NCBI GenBank assembly: GCA_022825745.1
Contig: JAJDWF010000003.1
Span: forward strand, 1-43,468
Direction of reading: 5' to 3'
Origin: Dehalococcoidia bacterium
GTDB lineage: Bacteria > Chloroflexota > Dehalococcoidia > Lucifugimonadales > UBA3495
Length of the DNA stretch: 43,468 bases
Shown here: positions 9,618-17,317 of the stretch, one piece after another
Layout of the letters: each line of letters begins with the position of its first letter
Numbering within the stretch: the first letter of the stretch is position 1
Made by a program: the position numbers and the translations under genes
The notes under the pieces: model-generated
Told to the model about the DNA's origin: nothing
Database searches by the model: none
The model's input: the letters and a program-made list of their open reading frames with translations, nothing else

Positions 9618-10240
9618 TATTCCTCCGGGTCGTGCTGGCGGCGGTAGGCAATGAGGTCCTCGATGGACAGGATGTTGAGGTCGAAATCCTCGGCCATTGG
9701 GATCAGGTCGGAGAGGCGGGCCATGGTGCCGTCCTCTTTCATGATTTCGCACACCACGCCGGCGGGGTACAGGCCGGCCAGCCGGCACAAATCGACGATG
9801 GCCTCGGTATGCCCGGGCCGCACGAGAACACCGCCCTCGTGGTAGCGCAGCGGAAACAGGTGGCCGGGCTGGATGAAATCCTGCGGCCGCGAGTCCGGGT
9901 TGATCAGCGCCTGGATGGTGGCGGCCCGGTCACCGGCGGAGATGCCCGTGGACGTATCGATGGCGTAGTCCACCGGCATGGTGAAGGCAGTGGGCAGCGG
10001 GGAGTCGGAGTTGCGGCTGGGCAGCATGGGGATGTCCAGCTCGGCGAGACGTTCCGCCGTCATGGGCATGCAGAGCTGACCGCGAGCGTGGGTCACCATG
10101 AAATTGACGGATTCCGCCGTGACATGCTCTGCCGGCAGCACCAGGTCGCCTTCGTTTTCGCGATCCTGATCGTCAACTACGATGAGGAATTTCCCAGCCC
10201 TGAGGTCCTCAAGACCCTGTTCGATGCTCGCCAGTTGCAT
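9617..10240 (-). CDS. ribB: 3,4-dihydroxy-2-butanone-4-phosphate synthase (stand-alone)
   Basis: A 207-residue single-domain DHBP synthase supplying the four-carbon unit of riboflavin. It keeps the catalytic acidic block VVDDQDRENEGD, the FMVTHARGQLC strand and RPGHTEAIVDLC. I placed the start at the ATG at 10240 (MQLASIEQGLED), where the family normally begins. A TTG at 10276 overlapping the ribE stop would add 12 residues. It shares obvious homology with the RibB half of the next gene, so the pair looks like an old duplication. Nothing essential appears to be missing, so both copies may be active. Confidence 0.93.
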
Positions 10241-10272
10241 CTTGTAGCAGTTTCCGTTGACCGGTATGGAAG

Positions 10273-10857
10273 TCAACCCAACCTGGATTGGAGGAGGCTT
10301 TCCACGTACTTTGCCAAAATGTCCGCTTCCAGATTAACCCGGTCGCCAACCGATTTTTCATGCAGGTTAGTATTCTGCATCGTGAAGGGGATCACGGAAA
10401 TTGTGAAGCGGCGTTCCGTTCTTTGTACCACCGTGAGGCTGATTCCGTCAACCGCGATGAAGCCCTTTTCAACGATGTAGGGAACCAGTGAATCGGGGGC
10501 TTCGATCTCCATGATGTAGCAGTCGGCTTCGGGTGTGAGGCCCGTGATAGACCCGGTCCCGTCCACGTGACCCTGCACGATGTGGCCGCCCATGCGGTCG
10601 CTGGCGGCCAGGGCGCGCTCCAGGTTGACCGCCGAACCCGGCCCGGCCTCGCCCAGCGACGTGCGACGCAGGGTTTCCGGGGCGAGGTCAACGGCAAAAC
10701 TGTGGCCGTCGAATTCCACCACGGTGAGGCAGGCCCCGTTCACGGAGATGCTGTCGCCGATTTTGACGTCCGACAGCACGTTTTCGGCGTTGATGACGAA
10801 ACGATAGTCGTGGAGGCCGGATACGCGGCCCACCTCTTCAACGATTCCGGTGAACAT
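10273..10857 (-). CDS. ribE: Riboflavin synthase, alpha chain
   Basis: Converts two molecules of 6,7-dimethyl-8-ribityllumazine into riboflavin plus the pyrimidine precursor. The 194-residue protein shows the family's internal duplication. The N-terminal barrel starts MFTGIVEEVGRV and contains SVNGACLTVV; the second barrel contains FIAVDGISLTVV and ends with LEADILAKYVE. GHIVQGHVDGTG lies at the junction. The ATG follows the ribD stop immediately (TGA-ATG). Its substrate requires lumazine synthase (RibH), which is not in this window. Confidence 0.96.
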   Translation of the reverse strand: MFTGIVEEVGRVSGLHDYRFVINAENVLSDVKIGDSISVNGACLTVVEFDGHSFAVDLAPETLRRTSLGEAGPGSAVNLERALAASDRMGGHIVQGHVDGTGSITGLTPEADCYIMEIEAPDSLVPYIVEKGFIAVDGISLTVVQRTERRFTISVIPFTMQNTNLHEKSVGDRVNLEADILAKYVESLLQSRLG

Positions 10858-11970
10858 TCAGTCGCCTCCATTGATTGGATACCCGGTAATCAGCCAGTCC
10901 GGGCCGATGCGTTCGAGCCTGGCGCGTTCGAGCCGCAAAGCGTCGGCGATGACGGTTGCGCCGGCGCCGGCGATGGGAGAGGGAGCGCCGGCTCCGCCGA
11001 TGAGCATGGGGGCGACGAAAGCGTCAACCCGGTCGATGAGCCTGGCGTCCAGCATCGCGCCGAGCACCTGGCCGCCACCCTCAACCAGGACGCTGACCAT
11101 GCCCTCGCTGCCCAGGTATTCCAGGAGAGCGGACAGGTTGACGCGGCCATCTGAGCCGGGGAACTCGCGCACGTCGGCGCCGGCGTCTTCAAGAGCGCTG
11201 ATTCGGTCGGCGGGCACGCCGGCGGATGTTGCAATGATAGTGCGCCCCGGCTGCCTGAACATACGGGCGCCGGGAGGGGTGCGCCCGCTGCTGTCCACCA
11301 CAACGCGGACGGGTTGCAAGTCTGAGGGCAGCGGCTCGCCGTCGGCGTCGCGGGCGGTCAGCTGGGGGTCGTCGGCCAGGGCGGTGCCGATGCCGACCAT
11401 GATGCCGTCCAGCTCTTTACGCATCCGCTGGACGCGCTCACGAGCGTCCGGCCCGGTGATCCATTGCGACGAGCCGGTGCGGGTGGCGATCTTGCCGTCC
11501 AGGCTCATGGCGAACTTGGCGACGACGAAGGGCCGGCCGGTGGTGACGTGCTTGGCAAACGCCTCGTAGAGTTCGTCAGCGTCCGGGTTGTGTTGCGACT
11601 CCACGGAGATTCCGGCGGCACGCAGGGCCGACACGCCGCCGCCGGAAACCCTCGGGTTCGGGTCGCCCACGGCGTACACTACCCGGCTGATGCCAGCAGC
11701 GATGATGGCGTCGGTGCAGGGCGGCGTGCGCCCATGGTGGCAGCAGGGTTCCAGGGTGCAGAACAAGGTCGCGCCCGCAGCGGAAGACCCGGCCTGCTGC
11801 AACGCTCCGATTTCGGCGTGGCTCTGGCCCGGGGGCAGTGTGTATCCCTCGCCGACCACGGCGCCGTCCCGGACGACCACCGCGCCGACGGCCGGGTTGG
11901 GGCTGGTGCTGCCCAGGGCCCAACGCGCCAGCTCGATTGCCCGGTGCATGGGGTGGTCGGTGGTAGTCAT
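10858..11970 (-). CDS. ribD: Riboflavin biosynthesis deaminase/reductase
   Basis: Carries out the second and third steps of the pyrimidine branch of riboflavin synthesis. Of its 370 residues, about 1-145 form a zinc deaminase with H-A-E (SHAEIGALQQ) and the cysteine pair in CTLEPCCHHGRTPPC. The rest is a dihydrofolate-reductase-like NADPH domain (VVAKFAMSLDGKIATRTG, GPDARERVQRMRKELDGIMVG, LVEGGGQVLGAML). It is the first gene of the rib run, with the order ribD-ribE-ribB-ribBA. No FMN riboswitch is visible in the short gap upstream, so it may be co-transcribed with dcd. The start at 11970 has only a weak ribosome site. Confidence 0.96.
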   Translation of the reverse strand: MTTTDHPMHRAIELARWALGSTSPNPAVGAVVVRDGAVVGEGYTLPPGQSHAEIGALQQAGSSAAGATLFCTLEPCCHHGRTPPCTDAIIAAGISRVVYAVGDPNPRVSGGGVSALRAAGISVESQHNPDADELYEAFAKHVTTGRPFVVAKFAMSLDGKIATRTGSSQWITGPDARERVQRMRKELDGIMVGIGTALADDPQLTARDADGEPLPSDLQPVRVVVDSSGRTPPGARMFRQPGRTIIATSAGVPADRISALEDAGADVREFPGSDGRVNLSALLEYLGSEGMVSVLVEGGGQVLGAMLDARLIDRVDAFVAPMLIGGAGAPSPIAGAGATVIADALRLERARLERIGPDWLITGYPINGGD

Positions 11971-11994
11971 CTGGTCAGCGGAGCGGGGGAATGA

Positions 11995-12023
11995 CTGGAT
12001 TCCCGCTTTCGCGGGAATGACGG
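11995..12023. repeat. dRS3-like palindromic repeat, copy 1
   Basis: A 29-base element with the core ATTCCCGCTTTCGCGGGAAT, identical to the copy at 16518-16546. The form ATTCCC-N8-GGGAAT matches the dRS3 repeat pattern described in Neisseria. Here an extra GGGAATGAC precedes it (11988-11996), so alternative stems can form. It lies between ribD and dcd. Confidence 0.8.
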
Positions 12024-12041
12024 TGTGGGTTGGTGGGGAAT

Positions 12042-12608
12042 TCAGTCCGCGAAATCCTGGTGGAAACGGCTGGCGGTGGGGCCGGACTGGCCCTGGTATT
12101 TGCTGCCCAATTCCGGCGAACCGTAGAGCCTTTCGGCGGGTTCGGTGAGGCGCAGGAACGAAATTTGCCCGATTTTCATGCCGTGATACAGGGCGATGGG
12201 CAGGCGGGCGACGTTGCTGAGTTCCAACGTGAGGCGACCGCTCCAGCCGGGATCGACGAAGCCGGCGGTGCTGTGGATGAGCAGGCCGATGCGGCCGAGG
12301 CTGCTCTTGCCCTCCAGGCGGGCCACCAGATCGTCGGGCAGCTCGATGTGTTCCAGCGTGCTGCCGAGGACGAACTCGCCGGGGTGCAGGATGAACTGCT
12401 CGTCGCCCTGGATTTTGACCTCCTCGGTCAGGTCGGCCTGGGACTCGCGCACGTCAATGTAGGGACGCCGGGAGTTGGAGAACACCAGGAACCGGTTGTC
12501 CAAGTGCAGGTCGATGCTGGCCGGCTGAATGTTGGCGAAGTCGATGGGATCGACGACGATTCGCCCCTCGTCGAGTTCGCGGCGGATGGTGCGGTCGCTG
12601 AGTACCAT
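12042..12608 (-). CDS. dcd: dCTP deaminase
   Basis: Deaminates dCTP to dUTP, or possibly directly to dUMP, feeding thymidylate synthesis. The 188-residue length is typical. The family signature [13 protein letters not shown] appears near residue 30, and the trimer active-site block [20 protein letters not shown] is followed by [14 protein letters not shown]. The conserved E of the mechanism lies in LTLELSNV. Whether it is mono- or bifunctional cannot be decided by eye. The ATG at 12608 fits the family N terminus, although the ribosome site is poor. It lies 34 bases downstream of the SIMPL gene, probably in one transcript. Confidence 0.95.
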   Translation of the reverse strand: MVLSDRTIRRELDEGRIVVDPIDFANIQPASIDLHLDNRFLVFSNSRRPYIDVRESQADLTEEVKIQGDEQFILHPGEFVLGSTLEHIELPDDLVARLEGKSSLGRIGLLIHSTAGFVDPGWSGRLTLELSNVARLPIALYHGMKIGQISFLRLTEPAERLYGSPELGSKYQGQSGPTASRFHQDFAD

Positions 12609-12642
12609 GAGCTTTTGACTGCGGCTGGCGGACCCTGCCGGA

Positions 12643-13443
12643 CTAGCGGAGCTCGAACACGCCGTGGACGGTGACGGTTACTTCATCCTCGCCCACTAAT
12701 ACCGAGGTGCTGGGGCCGGACTCCGCCGCCATGGCGAAAGCGAATTCGCGGACGCCGCCGAATACGTCGGCGACCGGAGTTTCGGAAATGACCAGTAGCT
12801 TGCCCAGCGGACGCCCGGAGAATTGCGCCAGTTGCCGCGCTTTCTCATTCATATCATTGACGGCGGCCTGGCGGGCTTCCTTCTCCAGCTCTGCCGTGTC
12901 GGAGAAAGCGAAATTCAGGTAGTTGAACTCGATGTCGTTCCCGCCGGCGGCGATAACCGCGTCGATTATCGTGCCTACGGTTTCGGTGTCGCGCACGGTT
13001 ACATTCAGGCGGTTGCTCACGTTGTAACCCTGGAGCCGGCGCTCATTGGCGCTCCAGTCGTACTCTGGGTGGACGCCGAAGTGGCTGGTCTGGATGTCTT
13101 TCGACTCGATACCGTTGGCGTCCAGGGCGTCGAGCACACTATTCATAGACGTTGCCGCCTGCTCCCGCGCCGCCGCTACCGTGTCGGCGGTGACCGATAC
13201 GCCCAGCGACAGATTGGCCAGGTCGGGAACGTCGCTGGCGGTGCCGGTGCCGAACACCTGGATCACGTCGTAGGGGAGACCCGTCAACTGGTTGGCGGAA
13301 CCGGTGGCTGGGGTCGGCTCCGTCCGGTCCCGTTCGGTCAACGCGGCGACGGGCGACAGGCCGAATGCCCAGGCTGCGACGACCAGGGCCACTAGCACGA
13401 CAAAGGCCGGCAGGATGTATTTCAACGGGATTTGGTAGGACAC
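12643..13443 (-). CDS. SIMPL-domain (DUF541) membrane-anchored protein
   Basis: A 266-residue protein with an N-terminal hydrophobic anchor ([20 protein letters not shown]) and an extracytoplasmic SIMPL domain. Family marks are [39 protein letters not shown] and the [14 protein letters not shown] helix. Members form oligomeric outer or periplasmic assemblies of unclear role; some affect oxidative-stress tolerance. The start is GTG at 13443 with AGGAGG seven bases before it. It is 18 bases from the acyl-CoA dehydrogenase stop. It ends in TAG, one of several genes here that use UAG as a plain stop. Confidence 0.9.
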   Translation of the reverse strand: MSYQIPLKYILPAFVVLVALVVAAWAFGLSPVAALTERDRTEPTPATGSANQLTGLPYDVIQVFGTGTASDVPDLANLSLGVSVTADTVAAAREQAATSMNSVLDALDANGIESKDIQTSHFGVHPEYDWSANERRLQGYNVSNRLNVTVRDTETVGTIIDAVIAAGGNDIEFNYLNFAFSDTAELEKEARQAAVNDMNEKARQLAQFSGRPLGKLLVISETPVADVFGGVREFAFAMAAESGPSTSVLVGEDEVTVTVHGVFELR

Positions 13444-13461
13444 GTAGAGCCTCCTTGCGGG

Positions 13462-14700
13462 CTAGCCCTGGAAGTTGACCCGGCCGCCGAGCAGGGCGCG
13501 GGCCATGACGAACTTGTGGATTTCCGAGGTTCCGCCGCCGATGCGGGCGTGGCGCAGCATGTGGTACCAGTGGGGAATGGGCATATCGAGGGTTTCGCCC
13601 ATGCCGCCGAATATCTGCATAACCTTGTCGATGCTGCGCCAGCCCCACTCACCGGCGGCGTACTTGACCATGGACGCCTCCACGCGGACGTCCTCTCCGG
13701 CGTCGGCGCGGGCGGCGGTCTCGCGGGCCACCGAGCGCAGGGCGACGATGTCCATATATACGTCGGTCAGCATCCATTGGATGGCCTGGCGGTCGGCAAT
13801 GGGCCGGCCGTAAGTTACGCGCTCCTGGGACCAGTCAATCGCCATCTGCAAGGCGCGGGTCAGAATGCCCAGCGCCATTGCGCCACGGAGCAAACGGTCG
13901 TGATGCACCAGCCACTGCTGGCCGAGGTTGAAGCCCTCGCCCACCTCGCCGAGCACTTGGGTTTGCGGCACGCGCACGTTGTCCAGGTGGATGTAGTGCT
14001 GCTGGGCCTTGGTGGGCACGACCCAGACGCGAATGGGCTCGAAGGTTACGCCGGGCGTGGGGTTGTCGATGATGAACATCGTGATGCCGCCGCGCTGCCG
14101 TTTGTCCGGGTCGGTGACGGCCTGCACCAGCAGGAAATCGGCGGAGGCGGCGCCGGAGATGAACATCTTGGTGCCGTTGAGAATCCAGTCGTCGCCGTCG
14201 CGGACGGCGCGGGTCTGCATCATGCCGCCGGGGTCGGAACCGGCCTGGGGTTCGGTCTGGCCGAACGAGTAGTACAGGTCGCCGTTGATGGCGGGATAGA
14301 GGTATTTCTCCTCCTGCTCGGGGGTGCAAGCGCCAATCATGAACATGGGCACCGGCGACGTGGGCAGGTGCACGATGCTCTGGTGAACCTCCTCCTCCAA
14401 CACCAGATGGCCCAGGGCGCCCATGCCGCCGCCGCCGTACTCCTCGGGCACAAAGGACGTGTAGATGCCGGTCTGCTGGGAGAGGTGGTTCAGGCGACCC
14501 CACTGGTCGGCGGACAAGGTTCCCAGAACGCCGGGGACGGTTTCCAGCACGCCACGCGGAGCGCCGTTCTCCGGTTCGCCTTCCTGTGGCGGGTGCGCCA
14601 GGTATTCGGGTTCCAGGGGGATGCACTCATCCCGAACGATCTGGCGTACCGTATTTTTGAGCGCGTCAAGCGCCGGGGGCAAACCGGTCTCTGTGGTCAT
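13462..14700 (-). CDS. Acyl-CoA dehydrogenase family protein
   Basis: A 412-residue FAD enzyme that should introduce a double bond into an acyl-CoA thioester. The N-terminal helical domain includes YTSFVPEEYGGGGMGALG. The middle beta domain contains SFGQTEPQAGSDPGGM and LNGTKMFISGA. The C-terminal helical domain ends with ARIGGGTSEIHKFVMARALLG. Where medium-chain enzymes carry the catalytic Glu (YEGT), this has GGGT, so the base must sit elsewhere, as in isovaleryl-type enzymes. The start at 14700 has CGGAG nearby. Substrate cannot be assigned. Confidence 0.92.
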   Translation of the reverse strand: MTTETGLPPALDALKNTVRQIVRDECIPLEPEYLAHPPQEGEPENGAPRGVLETVPGVLGTLSADQWGRLNHLSQQTGIYTSFVPEEYGGGGMGALGHLVLEEEVHQSIVHLPTSPVPMFMIGACTPEQEEKYLYPAINGDLYYSFGQTEPQAGSDPGGMMQTRAVRDGDDWILNGTKMFISGAASADFLLVQAVTDPDKRQRGGITMFIIDNPTPGVTFEPIRVWVVPTKAQQHYIHLDNVRVPQTQVLGEVGEGFNLGQQWLVHHDRLLRGAMALGILTRALQMAIDWSQERVTYGRPIADRQAIQWMLTDVYMDIVALRSVARETAARADAGEDVRVEASMVKYAAGEWGWRSIDKVMQIFGGMGETLDMPIPHWYHMLRHARIGGGTSEIHKFVMARALLGGRVNFQG

Positions 14701-14747
14701 TCTTACTCCGACTGGTTATTGCAGTTTGATTGAGGGCCTATGCAGGC

Positions 14748-14954
14748 TCAGTGGAACGGGCAGACGTACCTGAGCGCGGCCACCGCGGGGTCTTCTTCCC
14801 CTCCGGTCGCCAAGCGAGCGACGTACTCGCCTTCGGCGGGTGCAGCGGGCGTGGCGGTGGCTTCGATCACCGCCAGGGCGGAATGAACCCCGCCGAACAC
14901 GATGGCAACCGCGAAAACACCCACGATGCAGAGGCCAATGATTTTGCGATTCAT
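14748..14954 (-). CDS. Small exported protein of unknown function
   Basis: A 68-residue protein with a strong AGGAGG site seven bases before its ATG, which argues that it is real. Residues 1-28 form a signal peptide ending HSALA. The mature peptide is short, acidic and Ala-rich (ATPAAPAEGEYVARLATGG) and ends with one cysteine (RYVCPFH). I recognise no family. It precedes the acyl-CoA dehydrogenase by 47 bases, and TATAAT lies upstream on the minus strand (15025-15030). Confidence 0.65.
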   Translation of the reverse strand: MNRKIIGLCIVGVFAVAIVFGGVHSALAVIEATATPAAPAEGEYVARLATGGEEDPAVAALRYVCPFH

Positions 14955-15024
14955 GGGTTTGACCTCCTGCTGAAAACTCCGGTATGTCCGGCGGGCGCGC
15001 CATGGGTGTCGCGTTCCGGTTTCA

Positions 15025-15030
15025 ATTATA
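15025..15030 (-). promoter_or_regulatory. -10 candidate for the small exported protein operon
   Basis: ATTATA on the plus strand gives TATAAT on the minus strand, 70 bases before the start. This may drive the run down through the rib genes, as no stronger internal promoter was seen. Confidence 0.4.
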
Positions 15031-15061
15031 GTGCATACCCGCCGGGAGTGCGCTGAATAGG

Positions 15062-15070
15062 TGATAGAAT
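15062..15070 (+). promoter_or_regulatory. Extended -10 candidate for selA
   Basis: TGATAGAAT matches an extended -10 element, 51 bases before the selA ATG. No clear -35 is seen. It is nearly identical to the element before the selenoprotein pair. Confidence 0.45.
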
Positions 15071-15121
15071 ACAGCCGCCCACGGGGAATACTTCATCCAG
15101 GCCATCCATACATCCAGCGCC

Positions 15122-16507
15122 ATGACCAGCCAACTGCTACGCAATCTGCCCAGCGTCGAACGCGTCGTGAGCAGCGATGCTCTGGCCGACGCCGTCTCGA
15201 CCTACGGGCGCGATTGGCTGGTGGACCTGACCCGCGACACGCTGGAAGCGGCGCGCCAAGACATCCGGGCCGGTGGGCCGGCCCGATGCCTGAAGGATAT
15301 TGCCGAGGCGGTAAAGCGCACGGTCGATGAACTGGTGACGCCGTCGCCCCGGCCGCTGATTAACGCAACGGGCGTGGTGATTCACACCAACCTGGGCAGG
15401 GCGCCGCTGAGCAAGGCGGCCATCGCCGCCGCCGACGCGGTGGCTCACGGGTATTCCGACCTGGAAATCGACCTGGCGACGGGAAGACGCGGCTCACGGC
15501 AGGCGCATTTGCAGTCGCTGCTGAGACAGATCACCGGCGCGGAGGCCGCGTTGGTGGTGAACAACAACGCATCGGCATTGCTGCTGGGCCTGTCGGCGCT
15601 GGCAACCGGGCGCGAGGTTATCGTAGCAAGGGGCGAGGCGGTGGAAATCGGCGGCGGGTTCCGCATCCCGGACGTGCTGCGCCAAAGCGGCTGCACGCTG
15701 GTGGACGTCGGGACCACCAACCGCACCTACGTGCGCGACTACGCGGACGCGGTCTCGGACGACACCGCGGCGTTTCTCAAGGCCCACGCCAGCAATTTCC
15801 GCGTCGAAGGATTCACCGCAGCGGTGGCGGAACGGGACCTGGTGGAACTGGGAGAGCAGACGGGGATACCGGTGCTGCACGACGTGGGCAGTGGGGCCTT
15901 GCTTCCAACCGAGCGGTACGGATTGGCCCACGAACCGATGCCGCAGGAAGCCATCGACGCGGGCGTCGGGCTGGTGTTTTTCTCCGGCGACAAGCTGCTG
16001 GGCGGGCCGCAGGCCGGCATAGTGGTGGGAAAGCAGGATCTGGTCAGCCGGCTGGAGCGGCATCCATTGGCCCGGGCGGTGCGCATCGACAAAATGAGCC
16101 TGGCCAGCCTGACTGCTACCCTTACGCACTACCTGAGCGGGAACGCGGAGTCTGAAATACCGGTATGGCGCATGATTTCCGCGCGGGCCGAGGCGATAAA
16201 ATCCCGGGCGGAACGCTGGCGGGATGCCATCGGCGGGTCGGCGGGCTACGAAACCGCGGTTGTGCCGGCGCGGTCGGCCATAGGCGGCGGCAGCCTGCCC
16301 GGGGAAACGCTGGACTCCTGGGCGCTGTCGATATCGTCCAACGGCTCCGGTTCCGGCCCGGAGTCGCTGCTGTCGGCGTTGCGGGAGCGTGCCACACCGG
16401 TCATCGCCCGCATTGAGGACGACACGGTGCGGCTTGATCCAAGGACCGTCCTGCCCGAGCAGGATGATGACATAATGATAGGACTGGCTGAGGCGTTGGC
16501 CTTTTGA
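15122..16507 (+). CDS. selA: L-seryl-tRNA(Sec) selenium transferase
   Basis: Converts seryl-tRNA(Sec) to selenocysteyl-tRNA(Sec) with selenophosphate, the key step of bacterial selenocysteine synthesis. The 461-residue length is normal. The N-terminal tRNA-binding domain (LPSVERVVSS) leads into the PLP fold: INATGVVIHTNLGRAPLS, the ALVVNNNASALLL block, EIGGGFRIPDVL and the PLP lysine K291 in FFSGDKLLGGPQAG. In many bacteria selB follows directly. Here the next gene is an unrelated hydrolase and no selB, selC or selD is visible. The organism must make selenoproteins, which supports reading the two redoxin TGA codons as Sec. Confidence 0.97.
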   Translation: MTSQLLRNLPSVERVVSSDALADAVSTYGRDWLVDLTRDTLEAARQDIRAGGPARCLKDIAEAVKRTVDELVTPSPRPLINATGVVIHTNLGRAPLSKAAIAAADAVAHGYSDLEIDLATGRRGSRQAHLQSLLRQITGAEAALVVNNNASALLLGLSALATGREVIVARGEAVEIGGGFRIPDVLRQSGCTLVDVGTTNRTYVRDYADAVSDDTAAFLKAHASNFRVEGFTAAVAERDLVELGEQTGIPVLHDVGSGALLPTERYGLAHEPMPQEAIDAGVGLVFFSGDKLLGGPQAGIVVGKQDLVSRLERHPLARAVRIDKMSLASLTATLTHYLSGNAESEIPVWRMISARAEAIKSRAERWRDAIGGSAGYETAVVPARSAIGGGSLPGETLDSWALSISSNGSGSGPESLLSALRERATPVIARIEDDTVRLDPRTVLPEQDDDIMIGLAEALAF

Positions 16508-16517
16508 CACAAGCTTT

Positions 16518-16546
16518 CTGGATTCCCGCTTTCGCGGGAATGACGG
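16518..16546. repeat. dRS3-like palindromic repeat, copy 2
   Basis: Identical over 29 bases to the copy at 11995-12023. It occupies the gap between selA and the hydrolase gene and can form a hairpin with 5' ATTCCCGC and GCGGGAAT 3'. Copies in two unrelated gaps indicate a dispersed family. Confidence 0.8.
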
Positions 16547-16558
16547 GAGAGACACAAC

Positions 16559-17317
16559 GTGACGGATTACTTGTTGGTGCATGGAGCAGGCCAGGGCGCC
16601 TGGAGTTGGGGAAAAGTCTGGGGGCACATGACCGCCCCGGTGGAGCATCCGCCCCGGTTGTACCGCCCCAGGCAGGCGGTGCGGGTCCGCGCGGTGGACC
16701 TGCCCGGGCAGGGTTCCGACGCCCATGCGGACGCAGGGTTGGTGGACATATCGGAGGCGGTCCAGACGATTACCAAGGTCGTTGAGCGCGAAGGGTTCAG
16801 TGATTACATAATCGCGGGTCACGGACTGGGCGGCACCATCGCTTTGCAGGCGGCCACCGAACTGCCGGCCGCGCCCAAGCGCGTGGTCCTGCTGGCCGGG
16901 ATAGTGCCGGCAAATCGCAGGGCGCCGGCTTCCGCGTACCCGCCCCTTGCCCGTTGCGCGCTCAAGATGTGCGAAGTCGTGGGCTCGTTGATCGGCCGCG
17001 ACGTTCAAGTGCCCAGGAGCCTGGTGTCCGGCTACGTGTGCCGGGGTCTGGACCCGATGCAGCGCGTGGAAACGGTGGGGCATCTCGGCCCACTCCCGAT
17101 CCGCATGTTGACCCAGCCGGTCGCCTTGGACCTGGACGCTTTGCCCTGTCCAGTGACCTACATCGTCTTGAGGGACGACCGGCTTATCTCGCCGTCGCAG
17201 CAGCGGGCGATGGCCGCGCGCATCCCGGACGCGACGGTGATCGAGCTGGAGGCTGCCCACCAGGCCGCGACGCAAAAGCCCAGGGAACTGGCAGAGCTGT
17301 TGCTGGCGGCCCAATGA
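16559..17317 (+). CDS. Alpha/beta-hydrolase fold protein lacking the catalytic serine
   Basis: A 252-residue protein of the methylesterase/hydroxynitrile-lyase type (LLVHGAGQGAWSWGKVW near the N terminus). The nucleophile elbow, normally G-x-S-x-G, reads G87-H-G89-L-G91 (codon GGA), so the serine is absent. A late histidine (EAAHQAA) and an Asp (LRDDRLIS) are retained. It may be inactive, act as a binding protein or use another chemistry. The start is a GTG at 16559, where the family begins. Its stop overlaps the EndoQ ATG (ATGA), so the two are coupled. A one-residue sequence error is the alternative. Confidence 0.85.
   Translation: MTDYLLVHGAGQGAWSWGKVWGHMTAPVEHPPRLYRPRQAVRVRAVDLPGQGSDAHADAGLVDISEAVQTITKVVEREGFSDYIIAGHGLGGTIALQAATELPAAPKRVVLLAGIVPANRRAPASAYPPLARCALKMCEVVGSLIGRDVQVPRSLVSGYVCRGLDPMQRVETVGHLGPLPIRMLTQPVALDLDALPCPVTYIVLRDDRLISPSQQRAMAARIPDATVIELEAAHQAATQKPRELAELLLAAQ

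Noticed and set aside
11971..12041. FMN riboswitch upstream of ribD
   Set aside because: The gap is only about 70 bases and is mostly the dRS3-like repeat; no RFN-type conserved blocks are visible.
15494..17314. A 606-codon open frame on the minus strand over selA and the hydrolase
   Set aside because: It spans two unrelated real genes and their gap, has Arg/His/Gln-rich low-information sequence and no start signal.
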